Source of the DNA: Burkholderiales bacterium
GTDB taxonomy: Bacteria > Pseudomonadota > Gammaproteobacteria > Burkholderiales > UBA11063
Direction: 5' to 3'
Assembly: GCA_020697255.1 (NCBI GenBank)
Contig: JAJFBE010000005.1
Span: forward strand, 62,001-126,000
DNA: 64,000 nt
Shown here: in pieces, positions 45,976 through 54,439 of the stretch
How positions within the stretch are numbered: the stretch's first letter is position 1
How the letters are laid out: every line of letters starts with the position of its first letter
Program-made: the position numbers and the translations under genes
The notes under the pieces: generated by a model
What the model saw: the letters and a program-made list of their open reading frames with translations, nothing else
Database searches by the model: none
Told to the model about the DNA's origin: nothing

Positions 45976-46455
45976 CTATTGCATCTGCTTAACATCATAG
46001 TGGTCACTTAGCCCTTCAACTTGTCTTCTAGTTAAAACGAAATCACAGCCTGATCCAGCAGTGGTGCATTTTACGGGGAGTTTTACGTCCTTATGCTCTA
46101 ACTCATCGTTCAATTCAAGAGTCCAGTCCTCTTCAGTAGCCTCGTTCTTTAGTTTCCATTTTACATCACCATCTGTTACTCCGCTTACCTCTTTGACCTC
46201 TAACAAACCCTGCATTTTAGTTTTATATTTAATAGTATTTATGGAAATTTCACGAGATGCAGCATGAATTTCGGGATCCTTGTAATGAGCTTTCATATCA
46301 ACTACACGACTTGTAAATATGCTATCTATGGTTATTAGCGGCTTATCAGATTTGCTTTCAACAAAATCGAATTTTACTGCTTGTGCAGCACCCATAGACA
46401 AAAATAATGCAAATGCAATGGCCAATAAAGAATATTTTCGTTTAAATATTGACAT
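45976..46455 (-). CDS. Small secreted protein, unknown
   Basis: Starting at the ATG behind aaaaggaaatt gives 159 residues with a classical signal peptide (MSIFKRKYSLLAIAFALFLS, ending AAQA). The mature part is charged and beta-rich with two cysteines (VKCTTAGSGCDF) likely forming a disulphide. No family is recognised. It is divergent from the secreted-protein cluster that begins at 46.8 kb and may belong to it. Confidence 0.65.
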   Translation of the reverse strand: MSIFKRKYSLLAIAFALFLSMGAAQAVKFDFVESKSDKPLITIDSIFTSRVVDMKAHYKDPEIHAASREISINTIKYKTKMQGLLEVKEVSGVTDGDVKWKLKNEATEEDWTLELNDELEHKDVKLPVKCTTAGSGCDFVLTRRQVEGLSDHYDVKQMQ

Positions 46456-46499
46456 GATAATTTCCTTTTTAATGTGAATTTTTTGTTTATTGTGCAAAT

Positions 46500-46556
46500 A
46501 CTATAAATAAGTAAACTTAATGGTGCTTTTTTATAGTTCATGTACTTATTTATAGT
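46500..46556 (-). promoter_or_regulatory. 14-bp inverted repeat in the leader of the 159-aa gene
   Basis: actataaataagta (46500-46513) and tacttatttatagt (46543-46556) pair perfectly with a 29-base loop. The right half also contains two direct copies of tttatagttcat (46530-46541 and 46549-46560). It lies just downstream of the predicted -10, as an operator or leader hairpin would. Confidence 0.5.
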
Positions 46557-46564
46557 TCATTAAT

Positions 46565-46573
46565 ATTATAGCA
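46565..46573 (-). promoter_or_regulatory. Extended -10 promoter of the 159-aa gene
   Basis: On the minus strand TGCTATAAT is a perfect extended -10. It would give a leader of about 100 bases containing the 14-bp inverted repeat. Confidence 0.45.
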
Positions 46574-46621
46574 TATTATTTTCGAATTTATGCAAATTTC
46601 CTAAAAAATTCAAAAAAACTA

Positions 46622-46760
46622 ACATTTACAAAGGCAAATAGTATATAATTTACGAAAATATCATCCATCCTTCTGTTTCATATATATAATTCTGGAAAAT
46701 TAATTCTAGGATAATGTCTTTTTTTATAATTTGTGGCATTTTTTGCCCGACTACGGAATT
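46622..46760. repeat. Duplicated upstream module, copy 1
   Basis: About 139 bp from acatttacaaaggcaaatag to gcccgactacggaa is repeated almost unchanged at 47592-47731, differing by a few substitutions and small indels. Each copy lies in front of a secreted-protein gene. The region is non-coding and very AT-rich. Confidence 0.92.
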
Positions 46761-46792
46761 TACGTATATGTTTTTTTTGTTTAGGGTATAAT
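46752..46792 (+). promoter_or_regulatory. Palindrome and -10 of the first cluster gene
   Basis: The near-palindrome tacggaatttacgta (46752-46766) sits where a -35 should be. TATAAT follows at 46787-46792, and the -35 itself is poor. This arrangement fits an activator site centred near -40. It is one of three related palindromes in the cluster. Confidence 0.45.
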
Positions 46793-46820
46793 TGCTATAC
46801 TTATCCTAGAAGGGAAAAAT

Positions 46821-47423
46821 ATGAAAACGAGTGCAATAAAAAATTTAGTTATTTCAGGGCTTGTTTTACTTACGTTTGCAAAAGCTGGCGTTGCAAATGT
46901 TGTATACACAGAATGTAAATTTAACCCATCTCTTCATGGTGACAAAAATATTATATTTGCTTCCAATGTCAATCCACAAACAAATAGTCTCGCCGATGTT
47001 TATGCACAGACCAACTTACCGCCACGAGTGGGAGAGCCGGTAAAATTTATAGAATACAGATTTCCGAGGTATAGCCTTGGTGGTATTGACCTTCTGTTAT
47101 CTACCGGTCATGGAAGTTTGAATATATCAGGTAAGAGTGTTTTTAATTACAGCTCGTCAGATGAAGATAGCGATAATGAAGATACTAACTTGGCAGCAGA
47201 AATTCAATATGAATTAAGCACAGATAAGCCAGTTGTAACCTGGCCAGGAACTATGACATACATTACTAGGGGCGGTGTATCCGGAGTAATACGGAAAGTA
47301 AGAGATGTAGAATGTAAAACTGATTATACAGGAAAACCTATTGAGGCAGGGCATTTGGGTGCTTCTATCTCAGAACTAGAGCTTGCGAATATGTTTCCTT
47401 CCCAGTACACTCTCGTTAAATAA
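46821..47423 (+). CDS. Secreted protein at the head of the cluster, unknown
   Basis: The 200-residue product has a signal peptide (about residues 1-25, ending GVAN). The mature part is beta-rich with an acidic Ser/Asp/Glu insert (SSSDEDSDNEDTN) and two cysteines. No known domain is evident and it is not a paralogue of the large proteins downstream. The aagggaaaa ribosome-binding site is good. Its upstream region is a duplicate of that in front of the first large paralogue, so the two are probably co-regulated. Confidence 0.7.
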   Translation: MKTSAIKNLVISGLVLLTFAKAGVANVVYTECKFNPSLHGDKNIIFASNVNPQTNSLADVYAQTNLPPRVGEPVKFIEYRFPRYSLGGIDLLLSTGHGSLNISGKSVFNYSSSDEDSDNEDTNLAAEIQYELSTDKPVVTWPGTMTYITRGGVSGVIRKVRDVECKTDYTGKPIEAGHLGASISELELANMFPSQYTLVK

Positions 47424-47591
47424 CAAGTAATTATTACTGTTGGCCATCTGAGCAATATGCAAGGTGGGCAACAATCAACCATTGCAGGGCATATAATTCC
47501 CCATATTGTAGCCTGGCATAAATTTACCTTAACTGGGTTTTTACACTCTATGATTTCCGGCGCTGAGTTGTGCCAAAAATGAAAAATGATT

Positions 47592-47731
47592 ACATTTACA
47601 AAGGCAAATAGTATATAATTTACGAAAATATCATCCATCCTTCTGTTTCATATATATATAATTCTGGAAAATTAATTCCGGGATAATATCTTTTTATAAT
47701 TTGTGGCATTTTTTGCCCGACTACGGAAATT
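47592..47731. repeat. Duplicated upstream module, copy 2
   Basis: This is nearly identical to 46622-46760. The 168 bases before it (47424-47591) show no gene or clear signal. The duplication ends at the palindrome, after which the two promoters diverge. Confidence 0.92.
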
Positions 47732-47764
47732 CCGGTAGATTTAAAATTCTAGTTAGTTTAAAAT
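47721..47764 (+). promoter_or_regulatory. Palindrome and -10 of the first large paralogue
   Basis: ctacggaaattccggtag (47721-47738) is near-palindromic and occupies the -35 position. TAAAAT at 47759-47764 is the likely -10. The palindrome centre would fall near -41, the same position as in copy 1. Confidence 0.4.
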
Positions 47765-47792
47765 AGGGTATGGGCAAATAGTGGGCATAAAA

Positions 47793-49724
47793 ATGAAACA
47801 ATTAAATATAGCGCTGGTTCTATTTGGGGCTTTATGTGTATTGGCTTTGAGTGGAAGGGTAAAAGCCATGGCTGATGACAACAAGATAGTTCTAAAAAAT
47901 GGGATTAGTGTCCATGATGTAGCGGCAACCAAAGAGGCAGAGGCAGCAAAGCCCCAAAAGGTGGGAAAAGCTTATCTGGTACCCCTGGGAAAGCCCAAAA
48001 GTATGATACGTAGTTTTGCAAAACCGTCATTTGGTAGAGAGTTATCTGCGGCAAAAGCAATTAATGAAGTACAAACTTCAAATGGTCTAATAGGTGCGCC
48101 GTATGATACCCTAACAAATACAATTGTTTCAACGAGTTCTTGCTTGGCTGAGTTGAAGAATAATATTTTTATAAACACTAAGTCAGATTTAACATTCGAC
48201 CAGGTAGAGCGCCAACAGTCATTATTTAAATCCTTGGGCGTGTCAGCCGGTATTGAAGCCGGAGCCGGTCCGGTAAAGCTATCAGTGACAGCAGAATTTA
48301 TAAATTCGTCACTAGATGATTCTAAGTCTGTGAACATGTATTTCATTCAAAGTTCTACTTCACAGGCATTTATAAACGGGGTCGTACAAAGATCTGCGGG
48401 GCCTGGTGCTATAGATGGGCTGACCGATAGCGCTAAATATGAATATTTGCTAAGCCCGGAGAGCTTTAGGACTTTATGTGGGAATAGTTATGTTGGCAAG
48501 GCACGCGCCGGGGCATTATTAATAGTCAGAATGACTTTAAAATTTAGCTCGGAAGTAGCCAAGGAGGATTTTGAGGGAAAAATGAGTCTGGATACCGGCG
48601 GACTAGCGGATATAACTGCGAAGATCAAAAGAGCAGTAACTGATACCAAACAAGATGCTACTCTAACGATTAGTGCGTTACAACGAGGAGGTAATCCACT
48701 AAAAGTAGTAGAAGCTTTTAAGATTAGTGAAGCAGAAGCAAGTAATGCAGCGGCAAATGGGCAGACAGTTATCCCGGCTATGGAGTGTGGGACAGGAAGT
48801 AATATTGATGAATCATGTAAAAACACTATTTCCGCGATTATAACATATGGAAAAGATAAAATGCCAAAGCAAATAGAAAACAATACAAATCTTTATTATG
48901 ATTTGCCGGAGGCAATACCCTACTCGATGATCGGTTTGGATTATGAAGCAAAGGTTGAAAATGAGCAGTTAAAATCATTTTCAGCCCAATATGTAAAAGC
49001 TAATGAAGATATAAAGATTATAGATTATTATGCTATGGAAAAATATGCGGTAGATGTGAATGTTAACTTGATTTATGAGCTAAAGCGTATAGCTAACAAA
49101 CTCCATTATCAGATTGATAATATTTTTTATAATGATAGTATAATTAATAATTGTTATACGGCATATTCTCCAACACTGTGCCGGGATATTTTAAAGTGGG
49201 CTGATAATGAACTCAGCGTGCATAAATTAGAAGCTAAAGAAAAAGAGGATTTGGAATATTTGGGACATAATCGCTATGAATTTGGCGGGTCGGGATTATG
49301 GCGGGGCGATAGAGGTATAGGGGCGTGTGGGCTTATACCGGTTACTGTTGGCAGTGCTACTAAGCCTGAGAGCACTTTCAAAGAAGGACAGTTTGCACTT
49401 GATTGCGGTTTTGGTATAGCCGGTAACCCGGCAATAAAAATAAAAGCTAGAACAAGTATTGCAGAAATAAGAATACCTGAGTTATCATATATTATGAAGG
49501 ATGCAAATGGAAGACATGAAGTTAAATGTTTAGCTTCAGATGGCCCGCGTAGTAGTGATTATCATAATAAAGAGTTAATCTTTAAACCCCAATCTGTGGG
49601 GTCAAGAACATATTTTGCCCAAAATGTTAAGTGCTATGTAATGCATGAAGAAGATGACAAAGAAATTAGGGAAGAATTTGGCGCTGAAGGAGAAGATGTT
49701 TTAACTTTAGAAAGAAAACGTTAA
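47793..49724 (+). CDS. Large secreted paralogue 1, MACPF-like pattern
   Basis: The 643-residue product has a signal peptide (about residues 1-26), then a long N-terminal extension (to about 110) not seen in the others. The central block is FRTLCGNSYVGKARAGALLI (Cys 229), followed by a strand with MTLKFSSEVAKEDFEG and the SALQRGGNPLKV segment. A helical region has the paired cysteine motif (INNCYTAYSPTLCRDI), and a C-terminal beta domain holds CGLIPV, LDCGF and IAEIRIPELSY. In MACPF proteins the matching position is the GTH-x-GG signature; here it is CGN-YV-GA. Function is unknown; pore formation is a hypothesis. Confidence 0.7.
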   Translation: MKQLNIALVLFGALCVLALSGRVKAMADDNKIVLKNGISVHDVAATKEAEAAKPQKVGKAYLVPLGKPKSMIRSFAKPSFGRELSAAKAINEVQTSNGLIGAPYDTLTNTIVSTSSCLAELKNNIFINTKSDLTFDQVERQQSLFKSLGVSAGIEAGAGPVKLSVTAEFINSSLDDSKSVNMYFIQSSTSQAFINGVVQRSAGPGAIDGLTDSAKYEYLLSPESFRTLCGNSYVGKARAGALLIVRMTLKFSSEVAKEDFEGKMSLDTGGLADITAKIKRAVTDTKQDATLTISALQRGGNPLKVVEAFKISEAEASNAAANGQTVIPAMECGTGSNIDESCKNTISAIITYGKDKMPKQIENNTNLYYDLPEAIPYSMIGLDYEAKVENEQLKSFSAQYVKANEDIKIIDYYAMEKYAVDVNVNLIYELKRIANKLHYQIDNIFYNDSIINNCYTAYSPTLCRDILKWADNELSVHKLEAKEKEDLEYLGHNRYEFGGSGLWRGDRGIGACGLIPVTVGSATKPESTFKEGQFALDCGFGIAGNPAIKIKARTSIAEIRIPELSYIMKDANGRHEVKCLASDGPRSSDYHNKELIFKPQSVGSRTYFAQNVKCYVMHEEDDKEIREEFGAEGEDVLTLERKR

Positions 49725-49787
49725 TACATCGGGATATAGTTATTTAACCAGTGGTATCACTATAAGTAATTTTATAAGGGAAAAGCT

Positions 49788-51587
49788 ATGAATACCAAAC
49801 GATTAATCAGCTTTATACTTGCTTTAATATGTAGCTTTCCGGCTATGGGGTTTAATCTTGGGGATGCTTATTCGAGTGCAACAGGAGTGCCGCTTGGTAA
49901 AAGTTGCCTTGAAATAGGGAATAAATGGCCGGAATATATGCAAGTAAGCAATTCGCGTGCGGTTTTGAATTTTAAGCAGGTTACCGATTACGAACAACTA
50001 AAGGATTTATTATCAGTTACGGGGAAAATAAATTTTAGTAATACTTTAATTTCAGCTGAGGCTGAAGGTAAATATCTCGATTCTATGGATAAAAGTAGCA
50101 GGACTACACATATTATATATAAAATTGATGCATCTTCCGACGTCAGGCTGAATATGGATTTTGATAAGTATAATCCGATCACTAATGGCTTGTCTTCAGG
50201 GGTCAGGGATCTTTATACTTCTGGCAAAGAGGAAGATCACCAGAATTTCTTTGCTAATTGTGGAGATAGCTACGTAGGATCGGCCAAAATGACCGGCGGG
50301 TTACTTGTAGATGTGAGTATAAAATTTCAAAACTCTGCGGCACGAGAATCTTTTGAAGCTACAGTAGCCGGTGAGATAAAAAAACCCTCGATGTCACTTG
50401 GGGTATCAGCAGCTTTAGAGTTGGCAAAGAATAATACTAACGGTACTGCAGAAATTAGTATTTCAGCATTACAGCTAGGCGGTGGTATGTTAAATATAGC
50501 ACAACTTATACATAAAGATGAAAACGGGAAGTACGCAGTATCGCAATGCGGCGGTGCTAGTGGAGATGCGGGCTGCGGGGAGATAATGACCAGTGTGCTT
50601 GAGTATGGTGAACATTTAATCGACCAATATACAAAAAATAGCGATTATTATTATACAGATCCGGTCCCGGTTACATACGCCTCTACATTTCGTAAGCCTG
50701 GTAACCCGGAAGCAGAAGCTAATGAAGCGATTTTAAGCCGGATCCAGGATGGATACGAAGAATTAAAAGAAACAGAAGCCATAATTCAGGAGTTTAAAGC
50801 GCGTATAGGCGAAGGTAATAAGTCCTCGGAGGGTTATAAAACCTTGGAGGCGTATAACAAAACAGTTATACAACCATATTTGACGGTTTACAGGGAAAGT
50901 AAGGAATTGAAGAAATGTGCTCAATCGCTTACTAATAAGGATTGTGTGGGTATTGAGAAAATAATTCAAAACAATAAAAACAAAAAGGCATTAAATAGTA
51001 AGGGTAATATATCGTCAGATTTCACTCTTGCAAATTCCAGAGGCGAAAAGATGCTGAACTTTATCCGGGATAATAATTATACAGTGCGCTTACTAACTTT
51101 AAAGGATTTAAGTTATGAAACGCCAAAATTTCAAGGAGTAGCCTGCAATTTGACACCTGAGTATCAACCGGACCTACCTAATAGCTTAGTGTTATCTTGT
51201 CCTAAAACTGCAACTGGCGCAGAAGTTACCGACTTACCGGAAGAGGGGATAAATCTTAAAGTTGGTTCCGATAAAAAGCTTAGTTTTGATGGGTTTGTCT
51301 ATGCTGTGATAGAGGGTAGGGATAAATACTGCTTTAAATATCCTGGGACTGTAAATGGTGCAATACCACCATCTGAGCCGGGAGCATACATGATTAAAGA
51401 CCCCGAAATTATGTATCATCATCAAATAAACCAAAAAGATGCTAAGGGACATACCATGCCTTGTCCGGATGCTGATGATGAAGAGGCCTGGACTCCGGTT
51501 ACACAAGCTAATGCGTCGAAGCTATCGGGAAGGTTTTCGTTTGTTCAGCAAACCTTAGTATCAATTTACCCTAATATTATACACTAA
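49788..51587 (+). CDS. Large secreted paralogue 2, MACPF-like pattern
   Basis: The 599-residue product has a signal peptide (about 1-22), then SCLEIGNKWPEYM and VLNFKQVTDYEQLKDLL. The central block is FFANCGDSYVGSAKMTGGLL (Cys 158), followed by VSIKFQNSAARESFEATVAG and ISALQLGGGML. The helical part has LKKCAQSLTNKDCVGIEK. The C-terminal domain (about 440-599) carries FVYAVIEGRDKYCFKYPG, closest to the stand-alone protein at 25.2 kb. It follows paralogue 1 by 63 bp and is likely co-transcribed. Confidence 0.72.
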   Translation: MNTKRLISFILALICSFPAMGFNLGDAYSSATGVPLGKSCLEIGNKWPEYMQVSNSRAVLNFKQVTDYEQLKDLLSVTGKINFSNTLISAEAEGKYLDSMDKSSRTTHIIYKIDASSDVRLNMDFDKYNPITNGLSSGVRDLYTSGKEEDHQNFFANCGDSYVGSAKMTGGLLVDVSIKFQNSAARESFEATVAGEIKKPSMSLGVSAALELAKNNTNGTAEISISALQLGGGMLNIAQLIHKDENGKYAVSQCGGASGDAGCGEIMTSVLEYGEHLIDQYTKNSDYYYTDPVPVTYASTFRKPGNPEAEANEAILSRIQDGYEELKETEAIIQEFKARIGEGNKSSEGYKTLEAYNKTVIQPYLTVYRESKELKKCAQSLTNKDCVGIEKIIQNNKNKKALNSKGNISSDFTLANSRGEKMLNFIRDNNYTVRLLTLKDLSYETPKFQGVACNLTPEYQPDLPNSLVLSCPKTATGAEVTDLPEEGINLKVGSDKKLSFDGFVYAVIEGRDKYCFKYPGTVNGAIPPSEPGAYMIKDPEIMYHHQINQKDAKGHTMPCPDADDEEAWTPVTQANASKLSGRFSFVQQTLVSIYPNIIH

Positions 51588-51608
51588 AGATTTATTAAAG
51601 GATTTATC

Positions 51609-52604
51609 ATGAGAAATACTATATTATGTTTAAGTGTTACCATAATATCTATGAACTATGCGATAGCTATTGATAAACAAAGTTGCGAAGCAAGAACTTA
51701 TGACCCGGCAAGTGTTGCAGCTGATCCTAGGAGTCCTTTTCTAAGTAAAACCATAGTGCCACATTATAAATTTTGTAGCGGGGTGATGACAGTAGCTACA
51801 GATACGTTGTTAGACCAATCGAAGAAAAATGAATTAAGAAAAATGTTTCCAGTAAAAGTAACTGATACTGGAGATGATCCGGTGTGTAAAAATATTTCAT
51901 ACATAATCAGTAATGATAAAGCAGATCGGAAGTATTTAGAAACTCATAAGCAGCTTAATTTTCGTGCTTGCCTAAAACCAAGAGATGCGGCAAGATTGAC
52001 AAAACTAGGTACTACCGTTGGTATTAATGACGATAGCAGATCTGTTGCCCGGGAGGAGAAAATTACTCTTATAGATAAGAAATTGTATGGCAATAACCAG
52101 TATTTAGCCAGAATAATGAATAGGAACCAGATTAACCAGATTTTTAGAAATCAAGGGGACAGGGATGATAGAGGTAGCATTCAGGTGTTACCGGGTAATG
52201 ATGAAGATTGTCGGTTAGAGGCTATTGTTGACCTTAGTATATATTCTAAGTTCCTGGTTGATAAATTTAGTAAAGACTATCCGGATCAGGATAGTTATGA
52301 TCGTAGGCCGCTAAAATGTGGTGAATTTTTAGACAAATATATGATGAATCCATTCGAGATTCCAAATGGTAGGGATAAGTTTAATAAAAATCAACTTACA
52401 TCAACCCCTGGCGGGGAGCTGATTTTGGCAATAAAAGGTGAGTATGTTCCGTATGTCGACCAATTTCCCGGCTTTAACGAAACAGCTTTTAAGAAATTAA
52501 AAGATACATTTACATGGAGAGAGTTTTTGGATAACGCCCTAACTTCAACTTATGCAGATAAGCTTGAAGTGAGCGATGGGCCTGGATTTAGATCAATAGA
52601 ATAA
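51609..52604 (+). CDS. Secreted 331-aa protein within the cluster, unknown
   Basis: The product has a signal peptide (about residues 1-21, ending YAIA) similar to that of the 25.2-kb protein. The mature part is charged, with about seven cysteines and motifs such as NFRACLKPRDAARLTKLG and GGELILAIKGEYVPYVDQFPG. It is not related to the five large paralogues. It starts 21 bp after paralogue 2 with a taaagg ribosome-binding site. A partner role (chaperone, second component or regulator) is only suggested by position. Confidence 0.7.
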   Translation: MRNTILCLSVTIISMNYAIAIDKQSCEARTYDPASVAADPRSPFLSKTIVPHYKFCSGVMTVATDTLLDQSKKNELRKMFPVKVTDTGDDPVCKNISYIISNDKADRKYLETHKQLNFRACLKPRDAARLTKLGTTVGINDDSRSVAREEKITLIDKKLYGNNQYLARIMNRNQINQIFRNQGDRDDRGSIQVLPGNDEDCRLEAIVDLSIYSKFLVDKFSKDYPDQDSYDRRPLKCGEFLDKYMMNPFEIPNGRDKFNKNQLTSTPGGELILAIKGEYVPYVDQFPGFNETAFKKLKDTFTWREFLDNALTSTYADKLEVSDGPGFRSIE

Positions 52605-52656
52605 GTCAGCCTAAAAGCAATATTTTATTGTTGTTCATAAATTGGAGCACCGAACT

Positions 52657-54414
52657 ATGCTGAAACTAAGTTTTATACTTTTTGGTTTATTGTATTGCTA
52701 TTTGCTGGATGGTGCACTGGCAGAAGGAGTAGCTTTAGGCCGTGGTTACATCTCTACCACCAGGGTTACTCTGCCTCAGAGCTGCTTATTGTGGGGTCAG
52801 GGCGACGCCTGGAAAGAGCACGTATTAACGACCAATCCGCATAGTATGCTAAGCTTCAAACAAGTAAATACGTCTGATGAGCTGGAAGATTTAATCAATG
52901 GTTCGGTTGGTATCGGTGCAAATGTTGGCGGCTGGGGGGCCGAAATTAATGGCGGGGCTTCTAGTGGGCTAAATACCAGTAACAATAGCTTACATATGAT
53001 CTATGTGACTCAGTTTCGGCAGGATGTGAGGCTAAACTTTGGGCAGTATAAAAGTACTGCTGAAGCTAGGAAGTTGCTACTAACGGATAATATTTTAGGT
53101 ATTTATGGTAGAGCATTTAGCGCGGATACAGTATTTGCAAAGTGTGGAGATAAGTTTATCAGTGGAGCAAAGGCCGGGGGGTTATTATTGGTAGATTTAG
53201 AGATTAAATTTGGCAGTAGCCAGGCAAAGAGTGATTTTGAAGCTTCACTAAAGGTAACAGGTAATGTTTCAGGTGTTACACTAGGTGTTAGTGCAGGACT
53301 TAGTATGGCTGAGAAAAATGCATCAGGCGGTACAATGATTACACTTAGAGCAATGCAAATGGGTGGAGATCGGATGAGATTAGCCGAGCTGTTTGGTTCG
53401 AAGGATCCGTCCGGATCTTATGCTATACAAAACTGTGGCTCAAATTCTACCGGTGCAAAGCAATGTAGTGATGTATTAACCAAGATTATTGACTATGCCA
53501 AGACTTTAGAGCAACAATATAATGGGCAATTATTTTACTCAGAACCGGAGTATATGTCATATACCAGTATTTTTGGTGCTCCAGGAGATAGATCTGATAA
53601 TTCGGTAAGTGAAAATATATTAGAAAAAATGCAGGATGAGTACCAGGATCTCAAACAAAATATAACTATAATTAATGAATATTTGGCACTTACTTCCAAG
53701 ATCCATAATATTCAGAAGTCGAAAGCAACTGCATATACCGATCTACAGGGTTATAACGAAGAAGTATTAATGAAAATCAAATCATTCTATGATTCGAATA
53801 AAAATTTAAAAAGTTGCGTAAAAACCTTAAACTCTAAAGAATGCAGTGATGCTAAAGATGAAATTTATGCTGAAACTAAAAGGTTATATAGTGGCCATGA
53901 TTATGACGCTGCATTACTTGAGTATATAAAAGAAAATAATTTTTCAATCGGATATTTATTAGTTCCGGTAGGCGGTACTAATGCGACAAACCCAAAGTTT
54001 AAACACGTTCGTTGTAATTTAAGACCGCTTACCCCGGAGGGAGCCGGATTATTCTTTTTAGATGGTTGCGGTTTGTTGGATAAATATAATTATGTAAAAC
54101 TTAGCCATGATTTTGCGGGTAATATCGAAATATCAGAATTTACATATGATGTTAAGAACGGGGATGATATATATCGGTTTAAGTATCCCAAAATAAAGCT
54201 AGTTCGTTTAGGAGAATTAGGGGCCTATCGTTCGGATGTTGAAGAGCCAATTGTTGCCCGGTATGCAAAATGTGCGACAAGTTGTTCTTTGGGCTGGGAA
54301 AATACTTTAACAGATGTTGAGGCGGATAACATTACTGGAATATTGAGATTTAATTTCATGTATGTTACCCGGAATGTTTTAGCAACGGTTTACCCCAATA
54401 TTGCACATTGGTAG
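52657..54414 (+). CDS. Large secreted paralogue 3, MACPF-like pattern
   Basis: Starting at the ATG 9 bases after ggag gives 585 residues with a signal peptide (ending GALA). The layout mirrors paralogue 2: SCLLWGQGDAWKEHVL, MLSFKQVNTSDELEDLI, a Gly/Ala-rich VGIGANVGGWGAEINGGAS stretch that could be membrane-inserting, and FAKCGDKFISGAKAGGLLLV (Cys 163). These are followed by EIKFGSSQAKSDFEASLKV, LRAMQMGGDRM, LKSCVKTLNSKECSDAK and the C-terminal domain with FTYDVKNGDDIYRFKYP. It ends in YPNIAHW, as paralogue 2 ends in YPNIIH. Confidence 0.72.
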   Translation: MLKLSFILFGLLYCYLLDGALAEGVALGRGYISTTRVTLPQSCLLWGQGDAWKEHVLTTNPHSMLSFKQVNTSDELEDLINGSVGIGANVGGWGAEINGGASSGLNTSNNSLHMIYVTQFRQDVRLNFGQYKSTAEARKLLLTDNILGIYGRAFSADTVFAKCGDKFISGAKAGGLLLVDLEIKFGSSQAKSDFEASLKVTGNVSGVTLGVSAGLSMAEKNASGGTMITLRAMQMGGDRMRLAELFGSKDPSGSYAIQNCGSNSTGAKQCSDVLTKIIDYAKTLEQQYNGQLFYSEPEYMSYTSIFGAPGDRSDNSVSENILEKMQDEYQDLKQNITIINEYLALTSKIHNIQKSKATAYTDLQGYNEEVLMKIKSFYDSNKNLKSCVKTLNSKECSDAKDEIYAETKRLYSGHDYDAALLEYIKENNFSIGYLLVPVGGTNATNPKFKHVRCNLRPLTPEGAGLFFLDGCGLLDKYNYVKLSHDFAGNIEISEFTYDVKNGDDIYRFKYPKIKLVRLGELGAYRSDVEEPIVARYAKCATSCSLGWENTLTDVEADNITGILRFNFMYVTRNVLATVYPNIAHW

Positions 54415-54439
54415 CGGGTATTTTTAAAGGAGTGGTAGC

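Noticed and set aside
47424-47591. Possible small gene between the first cluster gene and the duplicated module
   Set aside because: No frame with a ribosome-binding site or convincing protein was found.
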